Part shown: one piece after another, positions 52,696 to 61,650 of the stretch | How the letters are laid out: every line of letters begins with the position of its first letter | How positions within the stretch are numbered: the first letter of the stretch is position 1 | NCBI GenBank assembly: GCA_900548455.1 | Contig: URKQ01000007.1 | Location: forward strand, 1 to 64,000 | From: an uncultured Clostridium sp. | Lineage (GTDB): Bacteria > Bacillota > Clostridia > Clostridiales > Clostridiaceae | Reading direction: 5' to 3' | DNA length: 64,000 nucleotides | Notes under the pieces: generated by a model | Database searches by the model: none | The model's input: only the letters and a program-made list of their open reading frames with translations | What the model was told of the DNA's origin: nothing | Program-made: the position numbers and the translations under genes

Positions 52696-53846
52696 ACATC
52701 CTTTTCTCCTAATACAATATCAATTATTTCTTCCCTTGAAGGTACTCTTATATCCTCTGGAACACTTTGTCCAAATGTTATATATTTTATTGGCACCTTA
52801 GTTCTTTTACATAAGTTTATAAGCGCTCCATAAGTTGAAGTTTCATCTAATTTAGTTAAAATAACTCCTCTATAATCTAAAGTTGAAAATCCTTCTGAAA
52901 TAATATCTATATCCTTTTCCTTTGTAGTAGCACTAACAACTAAATAACTAGAATTAACATTGGCCTTATCAATGTATGCTTTTAATTCCATTACCTGCAT
53001 GGTATTTTTACTACTTCTACCAGTAGTATCAATTAAAATTACATCACAATCTTTCATAGCTTCAATAGCTTCTTCCATCTCTCCAATAGAAAATACTACT
53101 TTAAACTTTATATTCATAATTTCAGCATAAGTGCGAAGCTGTTCCACAGCACCAATTCTATATGTGTCAACGGTTATAAGTCCAACTTTTTTTCTTTTTA
53201 TTAAAGCTAAATTCCCAGCTAATTTTGCAATAGTTGTAGTCTTACCTACCCCCGTAGGTCCCACTAAGGCTACAACCCCACTAATTTCACCTTCATCCAC
53301 TGTTATATAATTTTCAATAGATTGCCTTATGAATTTATCCGCATCTTTCTCACTTAACAATTCAACTTTTTTATCTTCTAAGTCTTTTTTTATATCTTTT
53401 ATAATTGACTTAGGTACATCCATATCACTTAGTTTCTCTTCTATGTATTTTAAAAATTTAATATCATTATCTATTACTGAATTATCTACTTTTTCATCAA
53501 TCTTTTTTTCTTGCTCTTGTTTTAACTCATCATTTTTAACCTTTATATAAGCATTTAAAATAGATTTCATTTCCTCTACTTCTTTACGAATTTCTTTATC
53601 TTCTTCATAATTAATTTCTTCTTTTTTATAAACATCACTTACATTACTATTTGGTATAAAGCTTTTATTTTTCTCTAGAGTTTCAACTGTAGCTGTTATT
53701 TCCACAATCTTAGGGGAAAAGAAGCCCATAAACCCTGGCTTCCTTATGGCCCTTTGACTTATTATTACCGCTTCTTTACCTAAGTCTCTTTCAACCTTTT
53801 TAAGTGCCTCTTTAGCATTTGCACCCACATACTTTTTTATAATCAT
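52689..53846 (-). CDS. flhF: Flagellar SRP-type GTPase FlhF
   Basis: 385 aa. A basic N-terminal B domain (MIIKKYVGANAKEAL...) and a long charged linker (about 60-130) precede the N-G GTPase core with P-loop GPTGVGKT at 196-203. DTYRIGAVEQLRTYAEIM and the ILIDTTGRS and LTKLDE motifs follow. It places flagella with FlhG. It touches flhA by one base and flhG by 7 nt, so all three are translationally linked. Confidence 0.95.
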   Translation of the reverse strand: MIIKKYVGANAKEALKKVERDLGKEAVIISQRAIRKPGFMGFFSPKIVEITATVETLEKNKSFIPNSNVSDVYKKEEINYEEDKEIRKEVEEMKSILNAYIKVKNDELKQEQEKKIDEKVDNSVIDNDIKFLKYIEEKLSDMDVPKSIIKDIKKDLEDKKVELLSEKDADKFIRQSIENYITVDEGEISGVVALVGPTGVGKTTTIAKLAGNLALIKRKKVGLITVDTYRIGAVEQLRTYAEIMNIKFKVVFSIGEMEEAIEAMKDCDVILIDTTGRSSKNTMQVMELKAYIDKANVNSSYLVVSATTKEKDIDIISEGFSTLDYRGVILTKLDETSTYGALINLCKRTKVPIKYITFGQSVPEDIRVPSREEIIDIVLGEKDVC

Positions 53847-55909
53847 TAGATAGATACAACTCCTTCAGTTCTTATCTGTATATCATTTGGAACTTCATTT
53901 AATGACAATACTACAACATTTGGGAAAACCATCTCTATAAGTTTTCTAAAGGCTGCCCTAATTTTAGGTGAAACAATAATAACTGGAACATTGGTTGGAA
54001 AATGAGTATTTTCAAGCATGCCCTTTATACTGTTAAATATGGCTGTTGTAATATCCGGATTAATTGCTGGGAATGAACCCTGCATTGACTTTTGAATATT
54101 ACTTCCAATAATTCTCTCTAAATCTGGAGAAATAGTTACTGCTATTATTCTACCTTCCTCGTCAATTAAGTTATTACAAATGCTTCTACTTAACGAGTAC
54201 CTTACATACTCAGTTAAAATTTCAATATCCTTAGTATTTCTAGAATGATCTGCTAAAGTTTCTAAAATAGTTACCATATCTTTTATTGGAACCTTTTCTT
54301 TTAAAAGACCTTGAAGTACTTTCTGAATTTCCCCAATAGTCATTAAATCTGGTACTAATTCCTCTACAACGGTACTATACTTTTCTTTAACTGCATCTAA
54401 AATAAGTTTTGTTTCTTGTCTACCTAATAACTCATGACAGTGACTCTTAATTGTCTCAGTTAAATGGGTTACCATAACTGTTGTAGGGTCAACTACTGTG
54501 AAACCTTTAATTTCTGCTTCCTCTCTTTGATCTTTATTAATCCAAAGAGCTTCAATACCAAAGGTAGGTTCAATAGTTTTTATACCAGGCATAGTGACTT
54601 CTTCTCCTGAAGGATTCATGCATAAAAGCATATTCGGCATTATTTCAGCTCTTGCAATAATAGTGCCTCTAATCTTTATAACATATTCATTGTTTCTAAC
54701 TTGAAGATTGTCTCTAATTCTAATAGGTTGAACTACAATACCCATTTCAATAGCACACTGTCTTCTAACTGAAGCAATTCTTTGAAGCAAGTCTCCTCCT
54801 GTACTTTCATCTGCCATAGGAATAAGTCCATATCCTATCTCAACCTCTAAAGGTTCTACCGAAATTAAGTCCATAACATTCTCTGGTTCTCTTTTTTCTG
54901 TTTCCACAATTTCTTGCTCTTGTATCTCAATCTCCTTTTTTGCTTGACTCTTCTCATCTTTATATAGAAGGTAAGCTGCATATCCAGTTCCTATACCTAA
55001 TCCAAAGAAGATTACAGTCGGCATATCAGGAACTAATCCAAGTATTATAAGTACAAAAGCCGCTATAGCTATTACTACTGGAAAAGCTGTAAGCTGAGAT
55101 GTTACCTGTGAACCGAAGTTTTCTTCACTTCCAGATCTAGTAACTAAAATACCTGATGCTGTAGAGATTAATAGAGCTGGCAGCTGACTTACAAGTCCAT
55201 CACCTATTGTTAATTTTGTAAATGTTCCTGCAGCTTCCCCTGCTGTCATATCCATGGTTACCATTCCTATGATAATTCCACCAAGAATATTTATAATAGT
55301 TATGATAATACCTGCTATGGCATCACCTTTAACAAACTTAGACGCCCCATCCATAGCTCCATAAAAATCAGCTTCTTTTTGAAGGTCCAATCTTTTCTTC
55401 CTTGCCTCTGCTTCTGTAAGTATTCCTGCATTTAAATCTGCATCAATACTCATTTGTTTTCCAGGCATAGCATCTAATGTAAATCTAGCTGATACCTCAG
55501 AAACTCTTCCTGCACCACTTGTAATAACCATAAATTGAATTATTACTATGATTAAAAATATTATTATACCTACAATATAATTTCCACCTATAACAAACTC
55601 ACCAAAAGCTTGTACTATCTTACCTGCGTTAGCTTCACCTAAAATTAACCTTGTAGAAGATACATTTAGAGCTAGTCTAAACAGAGTTGTTACTAAAAGC
55701 AGTGTTGGAAAAACTGATAACTGCAATACATTTGTAGTAAACATTGTAAGAAGCATTATTACTACGGAAATAGATATATTAATGGCAAAGAATATATCTA
55801 ATATGCCCGGTGGCAATGGTATAATTATCATTAGTACTATAAGAATTACTCCAAAGGCAATTACTATATCTATATTATTCTTAATACTAAATTTCTTATC
55901 TTTTAGCAT
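53846..55909 (-). CDS. flhA: Flagellar type III export gate protein FlhA
   Basis: 687 aa. Eight N-terminal membrane helices (about 15-310) include the FHIPEP-type loop, seen here as GAGRVSEVSARFTLDAMPGK near 132-151. The cytoplasmic domain (about 350-687) has the nonameric ring blocks RRQCAIEMGIVVQPIRIRDN. It forms the export ring that binds chaperone-substrate complexes. It follows the fliR-flhB fusion with 20 nt between. Confidence 0.96.
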   Translation of the reverse strand: MLKDKKFSIKNNIDIVIAFGVILIVLMIIIPLPPGILDIFFAINISISVVIMLLTMFTTNVLQLSVFPTLLLVTTLFRLALNVSSTRLILGEANAGKIVQAFGEFVIGGNYIVGIIIFLIIVIIQFMVITSGAGRVSEVSARFTLDAMPGKQMSIDADLNAGILTEAEARKKRLDLQKEADFYGAMDGASKFVKGDAIAGIIITIINILGGIIIGMVTMDMTAGEAAGTFTKLTIGDGLVSQLPALLISTASGILVTRSGSEENFGSQVTSQLTAFPVVIAIAAFVLIILGLVPDMPTVIFFGLGIGTGYAAYLLYKDEKSQAKKEIEIQEQEIVETEKREPENVMDLISVEPLEVEIGYGLIPMADESTGGDLLQRIASVRRQCAIEMGIVVQPIRIRDNLQVRNNEYVIKIRGTIIARAEIMPNMLLCMNPSGEEVTMPGIKTIEPTFGIEALWINKDQREEAEIKGFTVVDPTTVMVTHLTETIKSHCHELLGRQETKLILDAVKEKYSTVVEELVPDLMTIGEIQKVLQGLLKEKVPIKDMVTILETLADHSRNTKDIEILTEYVRYSLSRSICNNLIDEEGRIIAVTISPDLERIIGSNIQKSMQGSFPAINPDITTAIFNSIKGMLENTHFPTNVPVIIVSPKIRAAFRKLIEMVFPNVVVLSLNEVPNDIQIRTEGVVSI

Positions 55910-55929
55910 ATAATATCATCCTTTTTGTA

Positions 55930-57765
55930 TTATTTCTTCATCTTTAAAACTAAAACTAAAATTTCTGCCACTGCCTTGTACATATCAATAGGAATTTCTT
56001 TATCTAATTCCACTTCCTTGAACATAAGTCTAGCTAGTGGTTTATTTTCAATAATTGGCACCTTATTTTCTATAGCAAGTTCTTTAATTCTTAAAGCTAC
56101 ATTTTCACTACCTTTAGCTATAACCTTTGGTGCTGCTCCACTATTCTCTTCATATTTTAAAGCTACGGCAATATGCGTTGGATTGGTAATTACAACTGTA
56201 GCATCTGGTACAGATTGCATCATCCTTCTCATTGCTAATTCCCTTTGCTTTTGTCTTCTCTTTCCTTTTATTTGAGGATCTCCTTCTTGTTGTTTATACT
56301 CTTCTTTTATTTCTTGTTTAGTCATTTTAAGATCCTTAGTATGTTGAAACTTTTGATATACAAAATCGACTACTCCAATGATTCCTAATGCAATTGTAAC
56401 CTTTAGAAAAATTCCCTTACTAAGATTCACTATTTCTAAAAGCATAGCCGAAAATTTATAATTCCCCATATTTATAATTGAATAATAATTATCTTTTAAA
56501 TAGGAATATCCTATGTATCCAATTACAGATACAATAGCAAGATTCTTTACTAAATCTACTAAAGATCTTACTGAAAACATTCTTTTGAATCCACTAATTG
56601 GATTCAGTTTACTAAGTTGTGGCTTTAGTGGTTCCCCTGAATGAATAAATCCTACTTGAGCTATACTGCCTATAACTCCAAATGCCATAACAGGAAGGGC
56701 CACTGGTAAAAATATCATAAAGATATAAATCATTGACTTAACTAAAACTTTTATAACACTTTGTTCATTAATAGCGTAATTTAGATATCCACCTAAAAAT
56801 AACTCCATAACTTCTTTAAGTGTGCTAATTATAAATCCGCTAAGCATAGCTATAACTAAAGTTGTCCCAACTAAAGTTAGCGCTGATGATAATTCTTTAC
56901 TTCTTGCAACTTGACCTTTCTTTTTTGCATCTTCCAACTTTTTAGGAGTTGGTTTTTCACTTTTATCTCCACTGTCATTGGATGCAGATATCAAGACTAT
57001 TGGTACTAATTTAAAAATTTCATTAAATATATCTTTTATAGTTCCAAAATTGTTCCCTATGGTTTTTATAATAACCGGTAATAAAATACTTAATGTTACT
57101 AGACCTATTGCAATTTTTATTGGTATTGCTAGTATCATTGCATTTAACTGTGGCATTACTCTTGAAACAAGACCTAAAACAATTTCAGAAATTAGTATAA
57201 TGATTATAATTGGTATTGCTATTCTAAATCCAATACTAAAAAATTCAAAAATCACTTGAATTATATAGTTTAACACCTCTGTGTTTAAAACAAAATTTCC
57301 TATAGGAACAGCTGTAAAACTATCTAGCAAACATTGAATCAATATATGATGTCCATCTACTAGAAGAAAAACTGCAACGCAAATCCAGTACATTGTTCTT
57401 CCCATAAGGGAAGACGTTTCCCCCATCTGTGGATCGTAAATCATAGCCATGGAAAATCCCATTGAAAAATCCATAAACTGTCCAGCCATTCTAATAACAC
57501 TAAAAATTAAATTAACTATGTATCCTAAGCAAAGACCTAGTATAATTTCCTTACCCATTAGAACTATTAAAGTTCCCGTATTAGTAATTGTAGGTATGCT
57601 ATTAACATCTATTACCGGTGTAACAATCATTGCGATTAAAAGCCCCATACCTACTTTAGCTAAGTTGGGAGTCTCTGTTGGGAAAAAAACAGAAACGGTA
57701 CCTATCATTGCAGTAATCCTCATAAATACCATTAAAAAGGCTATAAATACTACTATATCTACCAA
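55930..57765 (-). CDS. fliR-flhB: Fused flagellar export proteins FliR-FlhB
   Basis: 611 aa. Residues 1-260 or so are FliR (FIGFRIAIP-like helices, SRVMPQLNAM near 201-210). The FlhB part begins near 262 with SEKPTPKKLEDAKKKGQVARSK. It has four membrane helices and the autocleavage site NPTH at 528-531, then the FlhB-C domain. Both parts keep all landmarks in one uninterrupted frame, so this is a real fusion as known for several Clostridium species. It fixes FliR to FlhB at 1:1 in the export gate. Confidence 0.95.
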   Translation of the reverse strand: MVDIVVFIAFLMVFMRITAMIGTVSVFFPTETPNLAKVGMGLLIAMIVTPVIDVNSIPTITNTGTLIVLMGKEIILGLCLGYIVNLIFSVIRMAGQFMDFSMGFSMAMIYDPQMGETSSLMGRTMYWICVAVFLLVDGHHILIQCLLDSFTAVPIGNFVLNTEVLNYIIQVIFEFFSIGFRIAIPIIIIILISEIVLGLVSRVMPQLNAMILAIPIKIAIGLVTLSILLPVIIKTIGNNFGTIKDIFNEIFKLVPIVLISASNDSGDKSEKPTPKKLEDAKKKGQVARSKELSSALTLVGTTLVIAMLSGFIISTLKEVMELFLGGYLNYAINEQSVIKVLVKSMIYIFMIFLPVALPVMAFGVIGSIAQVGFIHSGEPLKPQLSKLNPISGFKRMFSVRSLVDLVKNLAIVSVIGYIGYSYLKDNYYSIINMGNYKFSAMLLEIVNLSKGIFLKVTIALGIIGVVDFVYQKFQHTKDLKMTKQEIKEEYKQQEGDPQIKGKRRQKQRELAMRRMMQSVPDATVVITNPTHIAVALKYEENSGAAPKVIAKGSENVALRIKELAIENKVPIIENKPLARLMFKEVELDKEIPIDMYKAVAEILVLVLKMKK

Positions 57766-57782
57766 CGTTATCCCACCTAAGC

Positions 57783-58046
57783 TTAAATATTAGAAATTAT
57801 AGAAAAAATTCTTCTTGTAAATTCCATAACTGTGTTTCCCATAAATCCAGCAAGTAATAATCCAACAAGAGCTACAGCTATAACTTTAGGTACAAAAGTT
57901 AGTGTCTGTTCCTGTATTTGAGTTGTTGCTTGAAATATACTAACGATAAGTCCTACAACAGTAGCAACAATTAATAGAGGACCTGCTACCATAAGAGTAG
58001 TTTTTATCATGTCTTGTAAAATTGCAATTACCATGGTTTGTGTCAT
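57783..58046 (-). CDS. fliQ: Flagellar export protein FliQ
   Basis: 87 aa with two membrane helices separated by a short loop (IFQATTQIQEQTLTFVPK near 53-70, the FliQ signature). It is a component of the FliPQR export gate. The position between fliP and fliR-flhB is standard. The RBS is GGAGG. Confidence 0.95.
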   Translation of the reverse strand: MTQTMVIAILQDMIKTTLMVAGPLLIVATVVGLIVSIFQATTQIQEQTLTFVPKVIAVALVGLLLAGFMGNTVMEFTRRIFSIISNI

Positions 58047-58060
58047 CTTCTACGCCTCCT

Positions 58061-58885
58061 TTAAAATCCTAAAATCAAAGACTGACTTAGTAGATTCCAA
58101 CCATCTACAAGTACAAATAAAAGTAACTTAAATGGTAGTGAAATCATTGCTGGTTGTAACATAAACATACCCATGGACATAAGCACACAAGATGTAACTA
58201 TATCAATAAGAATAAATGGAATAAATAACAAGAATCCTATTTCAAAAGCTGTTCTAAGTTCGCTTATCATAAACGCGGGCATTATAACATATAACGGTAC
58301 CTTGTCATAATTATAAGTTTCAACTCCATCTTCATCTGTTTCAACTTGCACAGCATCCTTAATATCTCTCGCCTCTAAGAATAATTTTAAATCATTTACC
58401 CTTGTTTGCTTAAGCATAAAATCCCGCATAGGCTTTACTCCCGCTTCTTTAGCTTGATCTAAAGAAATCTCTTCAGCCAAATATGGCTTTACTGCTTTAT
58501 CATTAATTTCAGTAAAAGTTGGAGCCATTACAAAGAATGTTAAAAATAGTGCTAATCCTACTATAACTTGTCTTGGTATGTTTTGTGCAGCTCCAATGGC
58601 ACTTTTAAAAAATGATAGAACAGTTACAATTCTTACAAACCCTGTTGTCATTATAAGAATTGAAGGAAGCAGAGTAAGTACTGTAAGTAATAAAAGTAGC
58701 TTAATATTATCTACATATTCTACAGGAGTTTTTCCATTTCCCTCACCAAAATTAATGCTTATATCAGGAATTGGAAGAGTATTATCTAGAGCGTATACTA
58801 CTTTACTTGTAGCAATGCACAATACAGATACAACTAATATAATCATTAATGGTTTAATATATTTTTTAAAATTAATGTTTTTCAT
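58061..58885 (-). CDS. fliP: Flagellar export protein FliP
   Basis: 274 aa. A signal-like N-terminal helix (PLMIILVVSVLCIATSK) is followed by the FliP core with LTLLPSILIMTTGFVRIV near 75-93, LFLTFFVMAPTF near 118 and the C-terminal MLQPAMISLPFKLLLFVLVDGW. Five FliP with FliQ and FliR form the gate. It overlaps nothing; 15 nt separate it from fliQ. Confidence 0.95.
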   Translation of the reverse strand: MKNINFKKYIKPLMIILVVSVLCIATSKVVYALDNTLPIPDISINFGEGNGKTPVEYVDNIKLLLLLTVLTLLPSILIMTTGFVRIVTVLSFFKSAIGAAQNIPRQVIVGLALFLTFFVMAPTFTEINDKAVKPYLAEEISLDQAKEAGVKPMRDFMLKQTRVNDLKLFLEARDIKDAVQVETDEDGVETYNYDKVPLYVIMPAFMISELRTAFEIGFLLFIPFILIDIVTSCVLMSMGMFMLQPAMISLPFKLLLFVLVDGWNLLSQSLILGF

Positions 58886-58903
58886 AGGTAATATTCCTTC
58901 ATT

Positions 58904-59260
58904 CTAAATGTTTTTTCCTTTCCAAGGAAATTTAATATTTGAGAACTTTATTTTGTCTTCATCTTTAGTTATGTCTTTTAAGGGAGCTGTAGTTAAATTT
59001 TCAATCTCTCCTTCTTCAATTTCACGTACTATGTCTACCTTCCCAGGAGATGATGTAACTAGATAAAATTTTTCTCCTATCTTAACTATAAAAATCCCAT
59101 TATCTTTAGATAGGGGCAATCTATCTATAACTTTCATAGAGGATGCCCTTCCCCCAAGATTGCTATACTTTTCTGCAATCTTTCCAAGCCATAAAATTAA
59201 AGCTATAACTACCGGTAAAAATATGGCTAATTTTATTACACTCCATAGTACTTGTCCCAT
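58904..59260 (-). CDS. fliO: Flagellar export assembly protein FliO
   Basis: 118 aa. One N-terminal membrane helix (about 8-26, IKLAIFLPVVIALILWLGK) and a small cytoplasmic domain with VIDRLPLSKDNGIFIVKIGE, typical of FliO/FliZ. It helps assemble FliP. The sequence is variable in the family, but the position ahead of fliP fits. Confidence 0.88.
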   Translation of the reverse strand: MGQVLWSVIKLAIFLPVVIALILWLGKIAEKYSNLGGRASSMKVIDRLPLSKDNGIFIVKIGEKFYLVTSSPGKVDIVREIEEGEIENLTTAPLKDITKDEDKIKFSNIKFPWKGKNI

Positions 59261-59268
59261 TTTATCAC

Positions 59269-59775
59269 CTACTGTACTATTAAATCTGTAAAGTATACAT
59301 TTGTAATTTGTCCTTTAGTTAAAATTCCATTAATACTTGACTTTAACTGCTCTTTTAGTAAAGTTTCTCCTTCTGATGTAAAATCAGTTGAAAGCTTCGA
59401 TCTTAAAGTCTTTGTAATGATGTCTCTAATTTGTGGTGTAGCTTTCTTAAGTTCTTCTTCTAAATCCTTATTTTCTACATCTCCACCCAAATACATATCT
59501 ATTTTAAGAAATCTCGACTTATTCTCATCTTTTAAGTTTACTAAAAATTGCTCCAGTTTAAAAGTAAATTCTTCAACTTTTTTCTCTTGTTGTACTTTTT
59601 CTGAACTTCCACTTCCAATACTCTTAGTAGCTGCCATATAACCAATAAAAACTGCTCCCGCAACTAAGACTAAGCCAATGACTGTAGCAATTACTATCAA
59701 TATAACCTTTGAGCTTCCACCTTTTTCTTTTCCTGGTTCTTTCTCTTTGTTTACTTTTTTCTCTTTCTTTGCCAT
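59269..59775 (-). CDS. fliL: Flagellar basal-body associated protein FliL
   Basis: 168 aa. A Lys-rich cytoplasmic N-terminus, one membrane helix near 25-48 (ILIVIATVIGLVLVAGAVFIGY-like) and the extracytoplasmic stomatin-like FliL domain (FTFKLEQFLVNLKDENKSRF, near 70-90). It ends with LTKGQITNVYFTDLIVQ. FliL rings stator units. It lies after motB, 19 nt downstream. Confidence 0.92.
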   Translation of the reverse strand: MAKKEKKVNKEKEPGKEKGGSSKVILIVIATVIGLVLVAGAVFIGYMAATKSIGSGSSEKVQQEKKVEEFTFKLEQFLVNLKDENKSRFLKIDMYLGGDVENKDLEEELKKATPQIRDIITKTLRSKLSTDFTSEGETLLKEQLKSSINGILTKGQITNVYFTDLIVQ

Positions 59776-59793
59776 TTCACTTACTCCTTTACT

Positions 59794-60549
59794 TTAGTTA
59801 GCAATATCTTGCTTTTCTTCTTCACTGTCTTTATTAGTTACTACTATTATGTTAACTCTTCTGTTTTGTGCTCTTCCTTCCGCTGTATCATTACTAGCTA
59901 TAGGTCGATATTCTCCATATCCTTGAGGTGAAATTTTAGCTGGATCCAAGCTAGAGTTTGTAGCAATTAAATAATCTAAAACACTTAGTGCTCTTGCTGT
60001 AGACAAATGATAATTATTAGGCATTGAAGGAGTATTGATTGGAACATTATCCGTATGACCTTCTATAATAACGTCATTATCAACATTAGCAAGTAAAGTA
60101 GATACCTTGTCTAATACCTCCAGACTCTCCGGCTTTAAATTTGCCTTTCCTGTATCAAATAATACCCTATCTTTAAGTTCGATATTTAATCCCTTTTGAT
60201 CTGAATAAATTTGAACTTCACCTTCTAGATTATTTTCTTTAATATATTTCATTATATCCTCTAAGATATCTTCATTTTCACTTTGTTGAACTTCAGTAGC
60301 TGTCTGATGGGGCTTACCAACTATAGGTACTTCTCCATTAGACATATTAAACTCTAAAATTGACTTTCCAGCTTCTCCTGTAAATATACTCTGCATAGCA
60401 ACAGCAATTTGATTAAATTTCTGCGCATCTATTGTAGACATGGAGTAAAGCAAAACGAAGAACGTAAGTAATAGTGTTACTGTATCTGAATAAGTGGCTA
60501 ACCATCCATCTGTTTTAACTTCTTTCTTATTCTTTGACTTCCTTGCCAT
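59794..60549 (-). CDS. motB: Flagellar stator protein MotB
   Basis: 251 aa. The single membrane helix WLATYSDTVTLLLTFFVLLY near 16-35 carries the ion-binding Asp22. A plug and linker are followed by the OmpA-like peptidoglycan-binding domain (about 125-240; IEGHTDNVPI and ARALSVLDYLI). Whether it uses H+ or Na+ is not clear from sequence. It lies 10 nt after motA. Confidence 0.94.
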   Translation of the reverse strand: MARKSKNKKEVKTDGWLATYSDTVTLLLTFFVLLYSMSTIDAQKFNQIAVAMQSIFTGEAGKSILEFNMSNGEVPIVGKPHQTATEVQQSENEDILEDIMKYIKENNLEGEVQIYSDQKGLNIELKDRVLFDTGKANLKPESLEVLDKVSTLLANVDNDVIIEGHTDNVPINTPSMPNNYHLSTARALSVLDYLIATNSSLDPAKISPQGYGEYRPIASNDTAEGRAQNRRVNIIVVTNKDSEEEKQDIAN

Positions 60550-60559
60550 TACTACTCAC

Positions 60560-61354
60560 CTACTCTCTTTGTTCACTGTTATTGCTTACATACTCTTCTT
60601 TCTCTGCTGGTGATAAGTACACTAACATTTTATCTTCTATTATTCTTGGGTTAACACCAGATTGAATAGCAAGAACTCCTTCAATCATCATCTCCATACT
60701 ATTTACCTCTTGAGATGTTTTATATGTTAACTTACCTGCAATTGGTAATAAAAATAGATTCGCAAGAATTGACCCATAGAATGTAGTAATAAGTGCTTTT
60801 CCCATTCCAGAAGCAAGGTTTGAAGCATCCGAAAGGTTAGCAAGCATTTGTATAAGTCCTATAAGGGTTCCTGCCATACCCATTGCTGGTGCATATGCTC
60901 CCCAAGTATTAAACATATTTATTGATGTTTCATGTCTTCTTTCAAGTTCACTTATTTCTAGTTCCATAATCTCTCTGATAACTTCTGGTTCAATACCATC
61001 AACTATCATGTTTAAACCTCTTTTTACAAAGTCATTTTCAATTCCTTGAATATCTTCTTCTAATGAAAGTAATCCTTCTCTTCTAGCTTTTTTAGCTAAG
61101 CCAACAAATAAAGTGATATTATCTGTCTTAGATATTCCATCTTCCTTTAAAACTTGCATTGAAACTTTTCCAATTTTCTTTACTTCTTGCAATGGATATG
61201 ACATCAATATAGCTCCAAAAGAACATCCTACCGTAATAGCAAATGATGGTATATCAACAAATTGTTTTAAAGCTCCTCCATTAAGCATTCCATAAAAAAT
61301 AAGAACAACTGCAATAGCAAATCCTATTATAGTCATCGTATCATTCTTCTTCAT
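60560..61354 (-). CDS. motA: Flagellar stator protein MotA
   Basis: 264 aa with four membrane helices. The cytoplasmic loop (about 60-140) includes ARREGLLSLEEDIQGIEN, and the third helix block WGAYAPAMGMAGTLIGLIQM near 150-169 carries the functional prolines. It forms the MotA5B2 stator. It overlaps flbD by 14 nt, so the stator genes are coupled to the hook gene cluster. Confidence 0.94.
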   Translation of the reverse strand: MKKNDTMTIIGFAIAVVLIFYGMLNGGALKQFVDIPSFAITVGCSFGAILMSYPLQEVKKIGKVSMQVLKEDGISKTDNITLFVGLAKKARREGLLSLEEDIQGIENDFVKRGLNMIVDGIEPEVIREIMELEISELERRHETSINMFNTWGAYAPAMGMAGTLIGLIQMLANLSDASNLASGMGKALITTFYGSILANLFLLPIAGKLTYKTSQEVNSMEMMIEGVLAIQSGVNPRIIEDKMLVYLSPAEKEEYVSNNSEQRE

Positions 61355-61556
61355 GACTTTCCTCCACTCGCACTTTTGACCAATATCTTAACTTAAATTC
61401 CACAACCTTTTTAATTATTTCCTGTGGGCTTTCTTTAACTAAATACTTCTTTCCATTAACTAACGTAATTACAGTCTCTGGAACTGACTCTATTTTCTCT
61501 ATATGCACTTCATTTAATATAAATTCTTTGCCACTTAAAGAAAAAACCTCTATCAT
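61341..61556 (-). CDS. flbD: Flagellar protein FlbD
   Basis: 71 aa. The family begins I-x-V-x-x-L-x-G-x-x-F-x-LN, seen here as MIEVFSLSGKEFILNEVHIE, and continues VPETVITLVNGKKYLVKES. It is a small cytoplasmic protein found between flgE and motA in Gram-positive flagellar operons; its role is not well defined. The RBS is GGAGG. Confidence 0.92.
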   Translation of the reverse strand: MIEVFSLSGKEFILNEVHIEKIESVPETVITLVNGKKYLVKESPQEIIKKVVEFKLRYWSKVRVEESHEEE

Positions 61557-61583
61557 ATTGTTACCTCCTCAATTACAACCTTT

Positions 61584-61616
61584 CAATGATTAATGCCTAG
61601 TAGGCATTAATCATTG
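61584..61616. other. Perfect intercistronic hairpin between flgE and flbD
   Basis: CAATGATTAATGCC - TAGTA - GGCATTAATCATTG: 14-bp perfect arms and a 5-nt loop. On neither strand is it followed by a T-run, so it is not a standard terminator. It may stabilise the upstream flgE message or mark a processing site. Confidence 0.75.
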
Positions 61617-61650
61617 ATTGTTGTAGATTGAATATTATATATAAGTTAAT

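Noticed and set aside
55925..57793. Long plus-strand open frames opposite fliR-flhB (also opposite flhA, fliP and rsmH)
   Set aside because: They are shadows of well-supported minus-strand genes; hydrophobic minus-strand codons leave the reverse frame open by chance.
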